DNA of 64,000 nt from Ustilaginoidea virens (Eukaryota > Ascomycota > Sordariomycetes > Hypocreales > Clavicipitaceae): the NCBI RefSeq assembly GCF_000687475.1, contig NC_057317.1, positions 5,518,501 to 5,582,500 of the forward strand, read 5' to 3'. Below, in pieces: positions 22,389 to 32,128 of the stretch. The translations under genes were made by a program, and so were the position numbers. The first letter of the stretch is position 1; each line of letters opens with the position of its first letter. Under the pieces are notes generated by a model. The model searched no databases. It had not been told where the DNA came from and saw nothing but the letters and a program-made list of their open reading frames with translations.

Positions 22389-23574
22389 ATGTCTGCTCTG
22401 GCCATGTTTGGCAAATCCAACGGCGCGGCGTGGTCACCCGCCATTACCCGAACGCGATGCCTCATCGCCGCCGGCCTGTTTATCGTGTAAGTCCAGACGC
22501 AGAACCGCATCCGCAGCCGGAACCGGAGCCGGAAAACCCGGCGGCAAAGAAACTTGCCTCTTGCTGACCGTATGCAGATGGCTAGCTGCCTTCGCGCACC
22601 CGTCTCTGTTCCACGCCCGCATCAAGGACGCGCACCGCATGCTCCCGTCGTTCAAGCCCAAGGGGCAGCAGCACCTGGCGGTGCCTCACGCGCGGTACAA
22701 CGCCTCCAAGGTCGCGCTCATCATCGAGCCGGAGCCGCTGCCCATCCTGGTGCCGCTGATCCTGCACATGATCGCCGTGGTCCCCTCGGACTGGCGCTTC
22801 GTCTTCATCGGCTCGCGGAACAGCGTCTTCAGCGTCGGCCGCAGCTTCGGCGTCCAGATCCAGCGGTCGCTGGGCAAGATTGACCTGCAGGTGCTGCCCA
22901 GGCCGTGGATCATCAAGTCGGCCGAGCACCGCAGCCGCCTGCTGACCGACAGGCGCTTCTACGACGAGTTTCTGCCGGGCGTCGAGTGGCTGCTGCGCTT
23001 CGACCGCGACAGCATCCTCTGCGCCAACTCGGAGACGAGCCTGAACGAGTGGCTGGACTGGAGCTTTACCGGGGCCGCACGGTATGTCTGGCGGCCTTGC
23101 CTGCATCTTTTCCTGGTTTTTTTTTTTTTTTTTCTTTCTTCCCTTCTTCTTCTTTGCTTCCAACTTGCCCGCTGACTTTTATTGTTGTGCAGGCCCAAGG
23201 ACGACAAGTTTGCGGGATACGGAGGCCTGTCGCTGCGCCGCGTCTCGGCCATCCAGAGCATTCTCGGCTTCCAGAAGCGCTACAACAACTCGGAGCCCGA
23301 GGATGAGTGGTACGGGAAGCGGTTCGCGGTCACGCCGGGGGCAAAGGTGCCCAAGGGAGGCGAGGGCGCCCTGGCGGTTCAGGACGTGCTGAAGGACAAG
23401 CCGATGGGATACTACGCGCCCAAGGCGGGCCGGGATCTCAACAAGGATGTCTGGAAGATGCCCGAGACTCGTAGGAAGATCTTTGACTACTGCCCGGAGC
23501 TGGCCATTGTGATGGACATGAAGCTGGAGAACGAGCGCTGCCAGGGGGATAACCAGGAGGGGGAGATTATCTAG
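22389..23574 (+). CDS. DUF5672 protein, putative type II Golgi glycosyltransferase (copy b), 3 exons
   Basis: Exons are 22389-22486, 22578-23081 and 23193-23574 (327 aa), with intron lengths of 91 and 111 nt. After a short cytosolic N-terminus comes a hydrophobic anchor (LIAAGLFIVWLAAFA); the first intron interrupts it in phase 2, as in copy a. The domain shows SKVALIIEPEPLPILVPLI, the strand WRFVFIGSRNSV, FDRDSILCA (DxD-like) and GYGGLSLRRVSAIQSIL, aligned segment by segment with copy a. The shared anchor intron and head-to-head order point to duplication followed by divergence. Copy b lacks part of the copy a insert around the WNAQG segment and has an extra intron there. The likely role is lumenal sugar transfer; donor and acceptor are unknown. 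Confidence 0.82.
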
Positions 23575-24760
23575 GCGGGTGCTGCTGTTTTTGCATTCGC
23601 ATTTGCATTTTAGGGAGCTGGTAAATCAAGAGGCTTTTTTTTTCTGTCATGGCCAGACGGTATAACATGCAGTGGTTTGTCTTGCCATTTGCCTCGTGCC
23701 TCGTACACCACAAGTATGGATCTCGGCGTGCTTGTAGTTCATTATTCCTCTCCATTTTTTTTTTTTATTTTACCAGAGTACAATCGCCTACTGGTTATTC
23801 TTTTCGTTTTCCTTGTTCGTTCTGGCGGGACTCGTGATTCTCCTTAGTGGAGAGTGTCGTGTATTGTCGCGACTACAGTACAAAAATCAAACGACTGTTT
23901 CTTGCGCGTTGCGTCTTTCTTCCTCGTCGTTCGTCCTCTGCCGCACTCCTTTGGACGATATTCTCACGTCGTTTCATTTCCTTCCCGAGTTCCGTCTACG
24001 GAAAACCAGCTCTCGCAGCCTGCCTTTGCACGGCCCAGCGCATGCTGCTACGAGACTTGGCTTTGAGACTCCCGCGCCGGGCGACACGGCACCGCAACAC
24101 GGCTCTCTATTCGCTCATTTGATGTGTCTCTGTTCCTCGATCTCGATGCAGACCATGCAGGTCGGCAACCAGTCAAGATTATGATATTCACAGTTGCCTG
24201 GCCTCCTCCGCCTGGCGCACTATGGCTGCGTCGGCGTCCCCAGCGTTCCCGCAGCAAAGCGGTTGATGCAGCGCCATCCCCCGGCATAGCCAACCCTGGC
24301 GTCTCTCCCTTGGCGGCGTAGCGTAGCTGGTTCTTGGCGCAGGCGAAAGAGCAGGGGCTTGCTCGTCTGGGGTGGCGTGCCCCTGCATAGCCTAGCAGAG
24401 CTGGGCGCCGCCAACGTGTCACCAAACGCCCCGGCATGTCCCGGAATCCGTGGAGGCTGGCTTGCTCAGCCCTGACGGGCGGACCGGGGGGGGCCCTTTT
24501 GCGGGTTGGCTGCGGCGGCCGTAGTCGACGTGTGGCCCGGCGGCTGACACGGCTTCCTGCCCTCGGTTCAGGCGCTCTACAATCGCAATCGCGGGCATAC
24601 GGGCAATCACGGCGAAAGGCGCAATACACTTGGGCGTAGGCAAAGCACACACACACAATCACAGGAAAACCTCCTCTCAAGCAAAAAGGGTTTTGCTCGA
24701 GCAAGAGAGAAAACGGGCACGTAGCAGGGAAAAATTAGAGTTTGGACGCTAGAAAAACGA
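23575..24760. other. Convergent intergenic region
   Basis: It lies between DUF5672 b and the dehydratase (tail to tail). T-rich tracts are at 23635-23643 and 23755-23766. No gene is seen. Confidence 0.45.
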
Positions 24761-26324
24761 CTAGTTGACAGCCACCGTCTCCGTCTCGTCAGCCAGCAGC
24801 GCCTTGGGCTTGGAGGCCTGCCAGGTGTCCTTCCGCGGCGGCGGCGGCGCATGGCCATGGCCACGCTGACCCTGCCTTTCCGTGTCCTGGCTCTGGCCCT
24901 GGCGCCGGCCGTCGACGGAGCCAGAATCCGAATCGGCCTTGTCGACGAGGGGGAACGGGCACAGCACCTTGGTCAGCTCCCCCCACCAGGCCTCGCCGAA
25001 GCGCTTGTACCAGTCCACCGTCGTCCGGAGGCCGTTGGCAAAGGACGTCTTTTGCTCCCACCCCAGCTGGCGCAGCTTGGTGCCGTCGACGGCGTAGCGG
25101 TGGTCGTTGAAGGGCCGGTCGCGCGTGTGCTTGACCCATCGGTCAAAGTCGGCGGGCGCGTCGTGGGGGATGCCCATCTCGGTGAGCAGGTGGCCGCACA
25201 GGGACATGTTGGAGATTTCGTCGTACGAGCCCACGTTGTACACCTGGCCGACCTCGCCCTTGTGCAAGATGGTGTCGAAGGCATCGGCGGCGTCGCCGGC
25301 GTAGAGGTAGCGCCGGGTTGGGCTGCCGTCGCCGTGGAGCACCACGGGCTGCTTGCGGTTGAGCAGGCAGATGAACTTGGGGATGATTTCTGCCCTCCCG
25401 CCGCGTCAGACGTTGTTCATGTCGAAGGAAAGAGGGGGGAGGGAGGGGGGGGGGGGGGGGGGTTTGGGCAGCACTCACTCTCGGGGTACTGGTGCGGCCC
25501 GTAGACGTTGTTGCTGCGCACAATGATGGCCGGCAGGTTGAAGCTCTTCTGGTACGAGTGCACCAGCATCTCGGCGGCGGCCTTGCTGGCGGCGTAGGGG
25601 TTGGTCGGGGCCAGGATGCTCGTCTCGACCAGGTCGTCGTCGTCGTCGTTGACCTCGCCGTAGACCTCGTCGGTGGAGACGTGGATGAAGCGCTTGATGC
25701 CGGCGTTGATGGCGCTCTCGAGCACCACGTGGGTGCCGTAGACGTTGGCGTAGGTGAACTTGTACGAGTTGCCAAAGCTAAAGTCGACGTGCGACTGCGC
25801 GGCAAAGTGCAGCACCGTGTCGATGTTGAAGCGCTCCATGCAGTCCATGACCTCGGCCGAGTGCGTGATGTCGCCCTGGTAGAAGAAGAAGTTGCGGTTG
25901 CTGTTGATGGCGCGCGTGTTGTTGAGCGACGAGCAGTAGTCGAGCTTGTCGAACGAGACAATGTTGTACGCCTCGGGATACGCCAGCGTCAGGTGCCGGA
26001 CCACCCACGAGGCACTGGAGGTTGACACAGGTTAGCCGCTTGTTGTCCTCTTCTTGTCCGCAGAGGACGGGGGAGCCGGGGGAAAGGGGGGAAAAGGTTT
26101 GCGCACATGAAGCCGGCTCCTCCGGTGATCATGATGTTCTTGACGTCGGAGCGCGGCTCAAACTTGGTGCTGCCCGTCAGCAGCGGCGCATCCTGCCAGA
26201 CACCGACGTCTTCAAAGAGACGCTGTCCGCCGGACGACGTCGATCCTGCACCGGCTGGTCAGCGAGACGAGGGAAGCAGGGGCGAGGGGTGCGCGCACTC
26301 ACTGCTGCCTGCTTGGCCGTTCAT
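24761..26324 (-). CDS. Nucleotide-sugar 4,6-dehydratase (UDP-/dTDP-glucose type), 4 exons
   Basis: Exons are 26324-26303, 26245-26107, 26014-25479 and 25389-24761 (441 aa). It is an extended short-chain dehydrogenase that forms the NDP-4-keto-6-deoxyglucose intermediate, the first step to L-rhamnose. It shows the NAD-binding GGAGFIASW (49-57), HFAAQSHVD, the dehydratase-specific STDEVYGE with catalytic Asp169-Glu170, and NPYAASK (Tyr194, Lys198). Later come VRSNNVYGPHQYPEKIIPK and LYAGDAADAF, with RDRPFNDHRYAVDGTKL, all as in RmlB/RHM dehydratases. Oddities are a run of five Asp after the active site and a C-terminal Gln/Arg/Pro-rich tail of about 50 residues. Intron 3 contains an 18-G tract. 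It is probably cytosolic. It is head to head with the epimerase/reductase. Confidence 0.93.
25445..25462. repeat. G18 homopolymer in dehydratase intron 3
   Basis: Eighteen consecutive G lie within the 89-nt third intron, so the tract makes up a fifth of the intron. The length may be unstable or mis-sequenced. Confidence 0.85.
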
Positions 26325-26414
26325 GGTTTGTGCGGAATCGTGGAATCCAAGGGGGGGGGGGACTGCGGTTGCGTGCTGCGCTCGTGAGAGGCGGGCTTGG
26401 ATCACAGCCGGCGT

Positions 26415-26471
26415 GGACGACTTGACGACTTGACGACTTGACGACTGGACGGCTGGACGGCTGGACGGCTT
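26415..26471. repeat. GACGACTT / GGACGGCT tandem repeat
   Basis: About three GACGACTT-type units are followed by about three GGACGGCT units, close to the dehydratase start. Confidence 0.8.
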
Positions 26472-27211
26472 GGTGAGATGACCGGTCGTGTTTTATGCAA
26501 GAGAGCTGGGTTCTCGGGGCGTCGCTTGGTGTTTGACTGCGGCAATGGCGACCTTTGTCCGCGGGATCAGCTGCGGCCGGCACCTCAACGGCTTATACAT
26601 GGCGCGGCGACTTGCGGCCGGGGATTCCCAGACGCGAGCCCCGGAAAAAAGGAAAAAAAAAAAAAACAAAAAAAAACAAAAAAAAAAAAAAAAAGGTGGC
26701 GGGCGTTAGTCTCGTGGCATCGAGCTGTCAACTCGAGGGAGACGACGAGGGGCCAGACGGACGCCGCGCTAAGTTGAAAACGGCCCCGTCTCCCTCCGCC
26801 GCCGCCGCCGCCGCCGCCCCCCCCCCCCGCGCCCCCGGACCAGGCCAAAGCCAGGGAGAAAAGCTGCCCAGCCCAGGGCGAGGGCGGGCTGCAACGCCTG
26901 GCAAGGGAGGGCGTTGGCCTTGTATTCGTCAGCGAGGCCCGGGGCGGCGCAGCGCTACGTGGCCAATTCGCACATGCTGCCGTGCTTTTGCGACGGGCTT
27001 CCATCGGCGTCGCTCCCCTTGTTCGGCCCGTTTGACCCCTAGGGGTCATCCTGGGTTTTTTGTTTACTTTTTTTTTATTGTGGTTACCTTGTTGTTCGAT
27101 TCCCTTTGTCTTGTCCTCAAAAAGGGCGCGTGTAATTCCGTTGATTAATACCAGTCAGCAACGCCCGTTGTCGAGCGGCGGCTCTCCTTCTTTGCCATCC
27201 CCATTCTCCTT

Positions 27212-27235
27212 CCCCCCCCCCCCCCCCCCCCCCCC
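27212..27235. repeat. C24 homopolymer
   Basis: Twenty-four consecutive C lie about 145 bp before the epimerase/reductase start codon. Confidence 0.9.
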
Positions 27236-27378
27236 ATCACGCCTGCTTCCCCAAAGCTGCCCCAGCCCGCGCGTCCTGCAAGCCCCGGCCAGCCCGTCCT
27301 TATCCGTGTTCTTGCAAAAAAAAAGCGAACCAGGCTGCCCCCACCGAATCCTTGACCGAAGCCATCATACATCATATC

Positions 27379-28407
27379 ATGGCTGGCGAACCGCTGCGTT
27401 TCCTCATCTGGGGCGGCAACGGCTGGATAGCCGGCCAGCTCAAGACGCTGCTCGAGCAGCAGGGCAAGACGGTGTCCGCCACGACGGTGCGCATGGAGGA
27501 CAGCGCCGAGGTGCTCCGGGAGCTGCAGGCCGTGCGGCCGTCGCGGGTGCTCATCAGCGCCGGCTGCACCGGGCGGCCCAACGTCGACTGGTGCGAGGAC
27601 CACAAGGCCGACACGGTCCGGTCCAACGTCATCGGCACGCTCAACCTCGTCGACCACTGCTTCCGGCTGGGCATCCACTGCACCCTCTTCGCCACGGGCT
27701 GCATCTACGCCTACGACGACGCCCATCCCATCGGCGGGCCGGGCTTCACCGAGCAGGACGCGCCCAACTTTTTCAGCAGCTTCTACTCCATGACCAAGGC
27801 CCACGTCGAGCCGGTGAGTTTTCCCTTTTTCCCAAGATGAATCTGTCCTGTACCTGTACCTGCACCTGCACCTGCCCTGCTCTGCCCTGCCCTGCCCTGT
27901 CCTTGCGCCCAGCGAGCCGTGGCTCATCCGTCCCATCGCCGTGGCGGCACAACAAAGGTCCTGAGCTCCTACCCCAACTGCCTCATCCTGCGGCTGCGCA
28001 TGCCCGTCAGCGACGACCTGCACCCGCGCAACTTCGTCACCAAGATCGCCTCGTACAAGCACGTCGTCGACATCCCCAACAGCAACACCATCCTGCACGA
28101 CCTGCTGCCCGCGTCTATCCTGCTGGCCGAGCACGCCGACGTCGGCGTCTACAACTTCACCAACCCGGGCGCCATCTCGCACAACGAGGTGCTGCGCCTG
28201 TTCAAGGAGATTGTCCGCCCGGCCTTTACCTGGTCCAACTTTAGCCTCGAGGAGCAGGCCAAGGTGATCAAGGCGGGCCGCAGCAACTGCGAGCTGGACT
28301 CGACCAAGCTGGTCAACAAGCTCAAGGAGTACGGCTACAGCGTGCCCGAGGTCAAGGAGGCGTACCGGGCGTGCTTTACGCGCATGAAGGCCGCGGGCGT
28401 TGAGTAG
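27379..28407 (+). CDS. NDP-4-keto-6-deoxyglucose 3,5-epimerase/4-reductase, 2 exons
   Basis: Exons are 27379-27813 and 27958-28407 (294 aa). It is the bifunctional enzyme of eukaryotic UDP-L-rhamnose synthesis, matching plant UER1/NRS-ER in length and motifs: GGNGWIAGQL (NADP binding, 12-21), GCTGRPNVDWCEDHK, FATGCIY, DAPNFFSSFYSMTK (Tyr136/Lys140), LRMPVSDDL, PRNFVTKI, VVDIPNSNTIL, GVYNFTNPGAISHNE and TWSNFSLEEQAKVI. The 3' splice site is uncertain. An AAG acceptor (27957) gives gap-free alignment with plant enzymes. A CAG acceptor (27912) would keep frame but insert 15 residues absent from the family. It is head to head with the dehydratase, which supplies its substrate. Confidence 0.93.
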
Positions 28408-29481
28408 GGGGAAGGGGTGGAAAAGGGGCGGGCCGGGGGGGTGCCTGCTTACAGACCCCGGGGCTCGTGACGATAGATGCTGGGACGGCTTTCTGCGACT
28501 TTTTGTCGTCGTCACTCTGTAGTAGTAGTGTAGCGGGTGGGTGAAGACGCACCGCCGAGGCCAATACATGAATTGAGCAGATTCGTTCGTCTTTGGCCCC
28601 TTGTTGATTTCGCCTTTGCGTGCGACCAGCCAGAGCGGCTGGGCTAGCGGAACGGCCGCCGCAAGCTTTGCAAACCACGCCTTTCCGTGATGAATGCCCT
28701 GATTTGCTCGGGTCGTCCCAAATCCCCGAGGTTCTGAAGCCTTGAATCCAGCTGCGGGAATGCCGACGCCGCCGGCAACAACCGTCAGTCTGGCTCGTCC
28801 CCCCCAGTTTTTTTAGTTTTTTTTTTAAAAGGAATCAAGACAGATTACCAAACCAAAGCAAGCCAAAAAAAAAAAAAAACCCCAAACCAAACCAAACCCC
28901 GTCGGCACGCGCTACGGCATACATACACACTTGCACCTGTACCTGCCCAGCAGCGGCAGCAACCGGGTCCGTTCGAGGCAGAGCCAGGGCCATGGTGGCA
29001 TCAAACTTTTTTAGGTCCTTGAAGCCGTCTGCGCAAAGGTTGCCTCTGCCCATCCCTCGCCAGGGATGGGCGCTCTCTGCTCCGACGGGGCACAGTATGG
29101 AATGCTCGAGCCATGCCATGCCAGCCAAGTCAAGGGCGGCTCGCACAACGAGCCCGACGGTGCACCACCATCTGACACGTAACGGACCGCAGCAGGTGGG
29201 TTTTGCATTTGACTTACATTACGTTACATTAGATTGCGTTGCGCTACAGTAGATTACATTGCATTACATTGCGTTGCATTCCCCTTCCCAAGGCCCTTCC
29301 CAAGGGAACAGAGGCGTTCCGTGCACCCCGGGCTCGCGTCCACGTTGCTGCTACTTAATGCCTTTCCATCTTGCCTCTTACTTGCCTCGCGCCGATTGAC
29401 CTTGCTTCATATCCCATCTCCTCCACGCCGTTGCCAACGCCAGCGCCAACGCCATCCTCCCCCGCCCGCCCACGACCGACC
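28408..29481. other. Intergenic, epimerase/reductase to GT17
   Basis: No gene is seen. It holds the 3' UTR of the upstream gene, A/T tracts (28810-28880) and a degenerate ACATTGCGTT-like decamer series at about 29214-29280 in the GT17 promoter. Confidence 0.5.
29214..29280. repeat. Degenerate TTACATTGCG decamer series
   Basis: Six or seven imperfect copies of TTACATT(A/G)CG-like sequence lie in the leader of the GT17 gene. Confidence 0.6.
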
Positions 29482-30546
29482 ATGATGCTTCGCGGCCGAC
29501 CGGCGCTGCTGGCCTTTGCGGCAGTGACTGCCGTCTACCTGCTGTGGTATCTCGGCCACCTGCCGCTCCGGGTGGCATACTCGACCGCCGGGCTTGACAG
29601 GCTGTTCCCGTCGGCGCTCGAAACCCAGGATACGGTTGAGCTGTGCAAAAAGTTCGAGTGGAGCGTGTATCCCGAGTCGCCGAAGCGCGGACGGCGCCGC
29701 ATCTACGACCTGTTCCTCATCAACACCGAGACGGACTGGCTCGAGGTCCGCCTGGGCACCATGTACGACCAGGTCGACTACTTCGTCGTGGTCGAGTCCA
29801 ACCGCACCTTCACCGGCAAGGACAAGCCGCTGATTGTCAAGGACCGCTGGGCCGAGTGGGCCAAGTTCCACAAGAAGATGGTTTACCACCAGGTGCAGGT
29901 GCCGGCCAGCTTCCAGCCGCAGAGCGCCTGGGAGACGGAGGGCTTCATGCGCAACGCGCTGCTGGACCAAGCCGTCGAGCAGCTGCCCGCGGCCAAGAAG
30001 CCGCGCCTGGGCGACGTGCTCATCGTCTCCGACGCCGACGAGGTGCCGCGGCCCAGCACGCTCGAGATCCTGCGCGCCTGCGACATCCCCGTGCGCGTCA
30101 CCCTCTGGAGCCAGTTCTTCTACTACAGCTTCCAGTTCCGCCATCGCGGCACCGACTGGCACGCCCCCCACGCGACCTTTTACAACGGCATCGACACGGT
30201 GCGGCCCGACGACCTGCGCAGCGGTAAGGGGCTCGACGACGTACCCCAGGGCGGCATCGGCAACTCCTCCTGGCACTGCTCGTCGTGCTTCCGCACCGTC
30301 AAGGAGTTCCAGACCAAGCTGCTGTCATTCTCGCACACCGAGTACAGCGGCGAAAAGTACCGCGACCCGGCGTGGATTGCCGACCACGTGCGCGCCGGCA
30401 AGGACATGTACGAGCGGGACAGCGAGATCTTTGACCGCGTCGACGACAACGCCGACATCCCGGACCACATTGCGCGGCACAAGGACAAGTTTTCCTACAT
30501 GGTGAGCCGGGACGGGGACTCGTCTGGCTTTGCCGACTACCCTTGA
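29482..30546 (+). CDS. GT17-family glycosyltransferase, type II membrane protein, intronless
   Basis: 354 aa from the ATG at 29482; an in-frame open stretch upstream has no plausible start. The N-terminal anchor (ALLAFAAVTAVYLLWYL, about 8-24) gives a type II Golgi topology. The GT17 domain (beta-1,4-mannosyl-glycoprotein beta-1,4-N-acetylglucosaminyltransferase family, MGAT3-like) is seen as DLFLINTETDWLEVRL, DYFVVVESNRTFTGKDKPL, VLIVSDADEVPRPSTLEIL with the metal-binding DAD at 184-186, and SSWHCSSCF followed by KLLSFSHTEYS. In animals the family adds bisecting GlcNAc; fungal members are not functionally assigned, so the sugar is open. It follows the rhamnose-pathway genes in the same direction, which suggests a shared glycan product. 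Confidence 0.9.
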   Translation: MMLRGRPALLAFAAVTAVYLLWYLGHLPLRVAYSTAGLDRLFPSALETQDTVELCKKFEWSVYPESPKRGRRRIYDLFLINTETDWLEVRLGTMYDQVDYFVVVESNRTFTGKDKPLIVKDRWAEWAKFHKKMVYHQVQVPASFQPQSAWETEGFMRNALLDQAVEQLPAAKKPRLGDVLIVSDADEVPRPSTLEILRACDIPVRVTLWSQFFYYSFQFRHRGTDWHAPHATFYNGIDTVRPDDLRSGKGLDDVPQGGIGNSSWHCSSCFRTVKEFQTKLLSFSHTEYSGEKYRDPAWIADHVRAGKDMYERDSEIFDRVDDNADIPDHIARHKDKFSYMVSRDGDSSGFADYP

Positions 30547-31260
30547 GAGATAATGGCAGTCTTGGGGGAGGGAGATGGGTGCAGCGCGACTGGCATAGAG
30601 GCACAAGGGGGGGGGGCAACGGGCGCAGTCTGATTTGAGCATCGCTTAACCATTTTTCTTGTTTTTCTTTTTTTTTTCCTTTTTTTTCTTTGTTCTTAGT
30701 TTTTTTTTTCTAGATGCATCAAAGTGCGACGACGACGATGATGATGCTTTGTACGATTTCTCCTTTTTTCGGTTTCGTTATTTTGCCGCGCTACTACCCC
30801 TGCTTGTATCGTCGAGGCCGCAGCAAAAAGCCGCCGGATTCCGGATTAAGAAATTCAAGCAAGGAACATACCCACCGTGACTTCCATGACGCAGCGGCTT
30901 GAACGGAGACATCGGGTAGAAAAAATTCAAACAATATACGCCCACCGTGGTTTCCATGACGCGGCGGCTTAAATGAAGGCATTGTGTTCTGTGGAGACGT
31001 TTGGACGTTTGGACGTTTGGACATGTGCAGCTGTGATGGTGGCATGTCTTGCGCCAGGTTTGCCACGGCGCCCGCATCGGGGAGCTTCTGGCGATTCCGA
31101 CATGGAAAAATGCATTCCAGAGCAGCTTCCGGAGCTCAGCTCAGCATGCCCAACAAGCCGTCCAATCGCAGCTTTCAACCGAATGGGCTTAAACGACGAC
31201 GAGGAGCAACCCCATCACTTGGTTTGTCGTCTTGAGCCAAGCCGTCGAGGCGAAAAAACC
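30547..31260. other. Intergenic, GT17 to MITE copy 2
   Basis: T-rich GT17 3' region (30655-30712), then sequence with a short direct repeat: CCACCGTG(G/A)(T/C)TTCCATGACGC occurs at about 30872 and again at about 30940, each followed by a CGGCTT-like block. No gene is seen. Confidence 0.5.
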
Positions 31261-31269
31261 CTCCGTGCA

Positions 31270-32119
31270 GAGGGTACAGGTCAACCGACCTGTGTCCCCC
31301 CCTTGTCATCCGACCCCCCCATAATAACTTAACTGACCTGACCATTGCTGTGGGCTATACTCTTAATATAATTGGTTTATTAGGGAATAGTGGGTCAGGT
31401 CACTTTATATAGAAAACTATATGGAGAAGTACTTTCTCTGATATTTGACTAGGTTCTTAGGTAGGGGTACCTAGTAAAAGAAATTAAAGAAGTCACTTTC
31501 CTTAGAAAATATAAGGAGAAGTACTTTCTCTGCTATTTTATTAGGTTCTTACGTAAGGGCACCTAGTAAAAATATTAAAGAAGTCACTTTATATAGAAAA
31601 TAATATAGGAAAGTACTTTCTCTACTATTTCTTAGGATCTATAGTAGGGGTACCTAGTAAAAAAAGTTAAAGAAGTCACTTTCTATAGAAATATATATAT
31701 AAAGGTACCTCTTTTTCTATACCTAGTACCTAGGTACTAGGTACTTAGTAGAAATATAAGAAGTCACTTTATAAAGAAAAATATATATAAAAGTACTTAT
31801 TCTATGTATAGTACCTAGGGACCTAGGTACCTGCCTAATAAAAGAAAGGAAGTCACTTTCTATAGAAAAGTCTATATAAAGGTACTTTATCTACTTTTAA
31901 TATTAGGTTCTTAGGTAGGGGTACCTAGTAAAAACATAAGGGAAGTCACTCACTATAGAAAAGTATATATAAAGATACTTATAGTCTAGTGGCTACTATA
32001 GATTAAAGGATTTATTAGTGTATCTCTATATTAGGAAAGAGCATTGGTCAGGTCAGTTAAGTTATTGTGGGGGGGTCGAATGACAAGGGGGGGGCATAGG
32101 TCGGTTGATATGTAGTCTC
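31270..32119. mobile_element. MULE-type MITE, copy 2, inverted relative to copy 1
   Basis: An 850-bp second copy of the element at 10705, in opposite orientation. The 9-bp target-site duplication CTCCGTGCA is perfect (31261-31269 and 32120-32128). Its left terminus begins GAGGGTACAGGTCAACC and its right terminus reads GAGACTACATATCAACC on the other strand, so the asymmetric ends are swapped with respect to copy 1. Terminal inverted repeats span about 80 bp. The interior has six ~91-bp units against five in copy 1, explaining most of the length difference. Subterminal sequence is close to identical to copy 1, suggesting recent movement. No transposase frame is present. Confidence 0.88.
31399..31950. 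repeat. ~91-bp minisatellite inside MITE copy 2, six units
   Basis: The anchor GTCACT recurs at 31399, 31492, 31583, 31675, 31763, 31852 and 31945 (spacings 88-93 bp). Confidence 0.88.
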
Positions 32120-32128
32120 CTCCGTGCA

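Larger units (their letters stand above)
26325..27378. promoter_or_regulatory. Divergent promoter of the dehydratase and epimerase/reductase
   Basis: 1,054 bp separate the two start codons. Both enzymes of the presumed rhamnose pathway would be driven from here. It includes a GACGACTT/GGACGGCT octamer-type repeat (about 26415-26471), A-rich tracts (26645-26694) and a C24 tract (27212-27235). No defined binding site is recognised. Confidence 0.6.

Noticed and set aside
27145..28569. A 474-codon minus-strand open frame over the epimerase/reductase
   Set aside because: It is antisense to a gene with clear family motifs and has no recognisable domain.
10705..32119. The two MITEs as ends of one composite transposon carrying the cluster
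   Set aside because: Each copy has its own different 9-bp target duplication, and the outermost flanks (10696-10704 versus 32120-32128) do not match, so they are separate insertions.
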